DNA of 64,000 nucleotides from Mesorhizobium sp. YC-39 (GTDB taxonomy: Bacteria; Pseudomonadota; Alphaproteobacteria; Rhizobiales; Rhizobiaceae), in contig NZ_JAOWPS010000001.1 of NCBI RefSeq assembly GCF_025753795.1, forward strand, positions 1,116,001-1,180,000, in the 5' to 3' direction. Position 1 is the stretch's first letter, and every line of letters begins with the position of its first letter. Of the stretch, positions 63,231-64,000 are shown in pieces. Under the pieces are notes generated by a model. It worked only from the letters and a program-made list of their open reading frames with translations. It had not been told where the DNA came from and ran no database searches. A program made the translations under genes and the position numbers.

Positions 63231-63281
63231 CGGCTGCCGCAAAACACGCTAGCAGTCCAGAAGACGAAACCGGATCCATCC

Positions 63282-64000
63282 ATGACCTTGATCGAGAGCT
63301 TGCGCGCCGAAGCCCGCGCCGCGCCCGAAAGCGGCATTGTCGCCGTCGTCAACTACGGCCGTCTGCGCGAGGGGATGATCCCGCTCTGGGCCGGCGAGGG
63401 TGATCTGCCGACGCCCGCATTCATTACCGACGCCGCATCGAAGGCATTGGCCGGAGGCGAGACATTCTACACCTGGCAAAAGGGCATCCCTGATCTCAGG
63501 CAGGCGCTTGCCCGCTACTATGCCAGGCATTTCGGCAGGACTTTCCCCGAAGAGGAATTCATCGTCACCGGGTCCGGCATGCATGCCATCCAGTTGGCGC
63601 TCGCCGCGCTCGCTGGCGCGGGTGACGAGGTTGTCTATTTGTCACCGGCCTGGCCGAATTTCGAGGCTGCGGCGGCGATATCGGGAGCCGTGCCGGTACC
63701 GGTTACGCTCGATCATTCCGGCAATGGCTGGTCCTGCGACGTCGAGAAAATCGCGGCCGCAATTACGCCGCGCACAAAGGCGCTGTTCATCAACACGCCC
63801 TCGAACCCGGCCGGCTGGACCGCCGATCATGAGACCCTGCGGGCGATCCTCGATCTTGCCCGCGCCAGCAACCTTTGGATCATTGCCGACGAGATCTATT
63901 CGCTGTTCCACTATGGTCACGGTCGTGCTCCGTCCTTCCTCGATATCGCGACGGGGGAAGACCGTATCCTGTTCGTCAACAGCTTCTCCAAGAACTGGGC
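63282..64000 (+). CDS. class I/II PLP aminotransferase, 3' end cut by window edge
   Basis: The ATG giving MTLIESLRAEARAAPESGIV opens a fold-type I aminotransferase. Visible motifs are WAGEGDLPTPAFI, TFYTWQKGIPDLRQALARYY, VTGSGMHAIQLALAALAG, NTPSNPAGWTADHETL and ADEIYSLFHY, with the PLP-lysine segment starting SFSKNW at the window edge. It transfers amino groups from aspartate, aromatic or related amino acids; the exact substrate cannot be read. The C-terminal part is missing from the window. Confidence 0.9.
   Translation, partial: MTLIESLRAEARAAPESGIVAVVNYGRLREGMIPLWAGEGDLPTPAFITDAASKALAGGETFYTWQKGIPDLRQALARYYARHFGRTFPEEEFIVTGSGMHAIQLALAALAGAGDEVVYLSPAWPNFEAAAAISGAVPVPVTLDHSGNGWSCDVEKIAAAITPRTKALFINTPSNPAGWTADHETLRAILDLARASNLWIIADEIYSLFHYGHGRAPSFLDIATGEDRILFVNSFSKNW

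Overview
The window is chromosomal DNA from an alphaproteobacterium of the Rhizobiales, most likely Mesorhizobium or a close relative. This is inferred from gene content: the chvE-gguA-gguB-gguC sugar operon with a divergent gbpR, GcrA, a PodJ-like polarity factor, a class I lysyl-tRNA synthetase, a SAM-II riboswitch ahead of metZ, a LuxR/LuxI/crotonase quorum-sensing cluster, and several families of GC-rich palindromic intergenic repeats typical of rhizobia. Coding density is high and GC-rich. Long antisense open frames are common and were treated as shadows.

Layout. 1-8 kb: a molybdopterin/iron-sulfur oxidoreductase (SoeA/SoeB type, probably sulfite oxidation) with a divergent LysR regulator, a YegD-type Hsp70 and a TIGR02186/TauE-SafE export pair. 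8-12 kb: a 1322-residue PodJ-like protein. 12.5-20 kb: a MerR regulator followed by a beta-oxidation operon (two acyl-CoA dehydrogenases, thiolase, hydratase/3-hydroxyacyl-CoA dehydrogenase); near-identical operator-like sites lie before the regulator and before the operon, and a perfect 52-bp inverted repeat sits inside the operon. 20-25.6 kb: an isoprenylcysteine methyltransferase-like protein, an S24 repressor, a thermonuclease-like protein, LysRS, TerB and an orphan solute-binding protein. 25.6-28 kb: luxR, luxI and a crotonase, the most interesting module here. 28-33 kb: PPK2, PhoR, PhoU, a CorA-type transporter and GcrA. The pst genes and phoB usually found near phoR/phoU are absent. 33.4-41 kb: argD-argF-hslO, apaG, a GT21-like glycosyltransferase, riboswitch-controlled metZ and a long-form dCTP deaminase. 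41-48.6 kb: a periplasmic amino-acid binding protein and the chvE-gguABC/gbpR sugar-sensing and uptake locus. 48.6-53 kb: a less dense accessory-looking stretch with strong hairpins, a VanZ-like protein, a broken tRNA-Gly copy, an MBL-fold protein, an intact tRNA-Gly(CCC) and an OafA-like acyltransferase. 53-64 kb: a small membrane protein, a histone-deacetylase-like hydrolase, a MATE exporter, pyrD with a DUF952 gene, a secreted coiled-coil protein, a NarL-type response regulator convergent with a giant SSS-type hybrid kinase, mscL, and a truncated aminotransferase.

How the parts work together. Several units pair a regulator with its likely target: LysR with soeAB, MerR with the acyl-CoA operon, LuxR with luxI-crotonase, GbpR with chvE-gguABC, and the NarL regulator with the hybrid kinase. 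The crotonase next to luxI lacks both hydratase glutamates but keeps the aspartate of enoyl-CoA isomerases, which suggests double-bond rearrangement of the acyl chain before signal synthesis. All functional calls come from reading motifs by eye; no database search was run.
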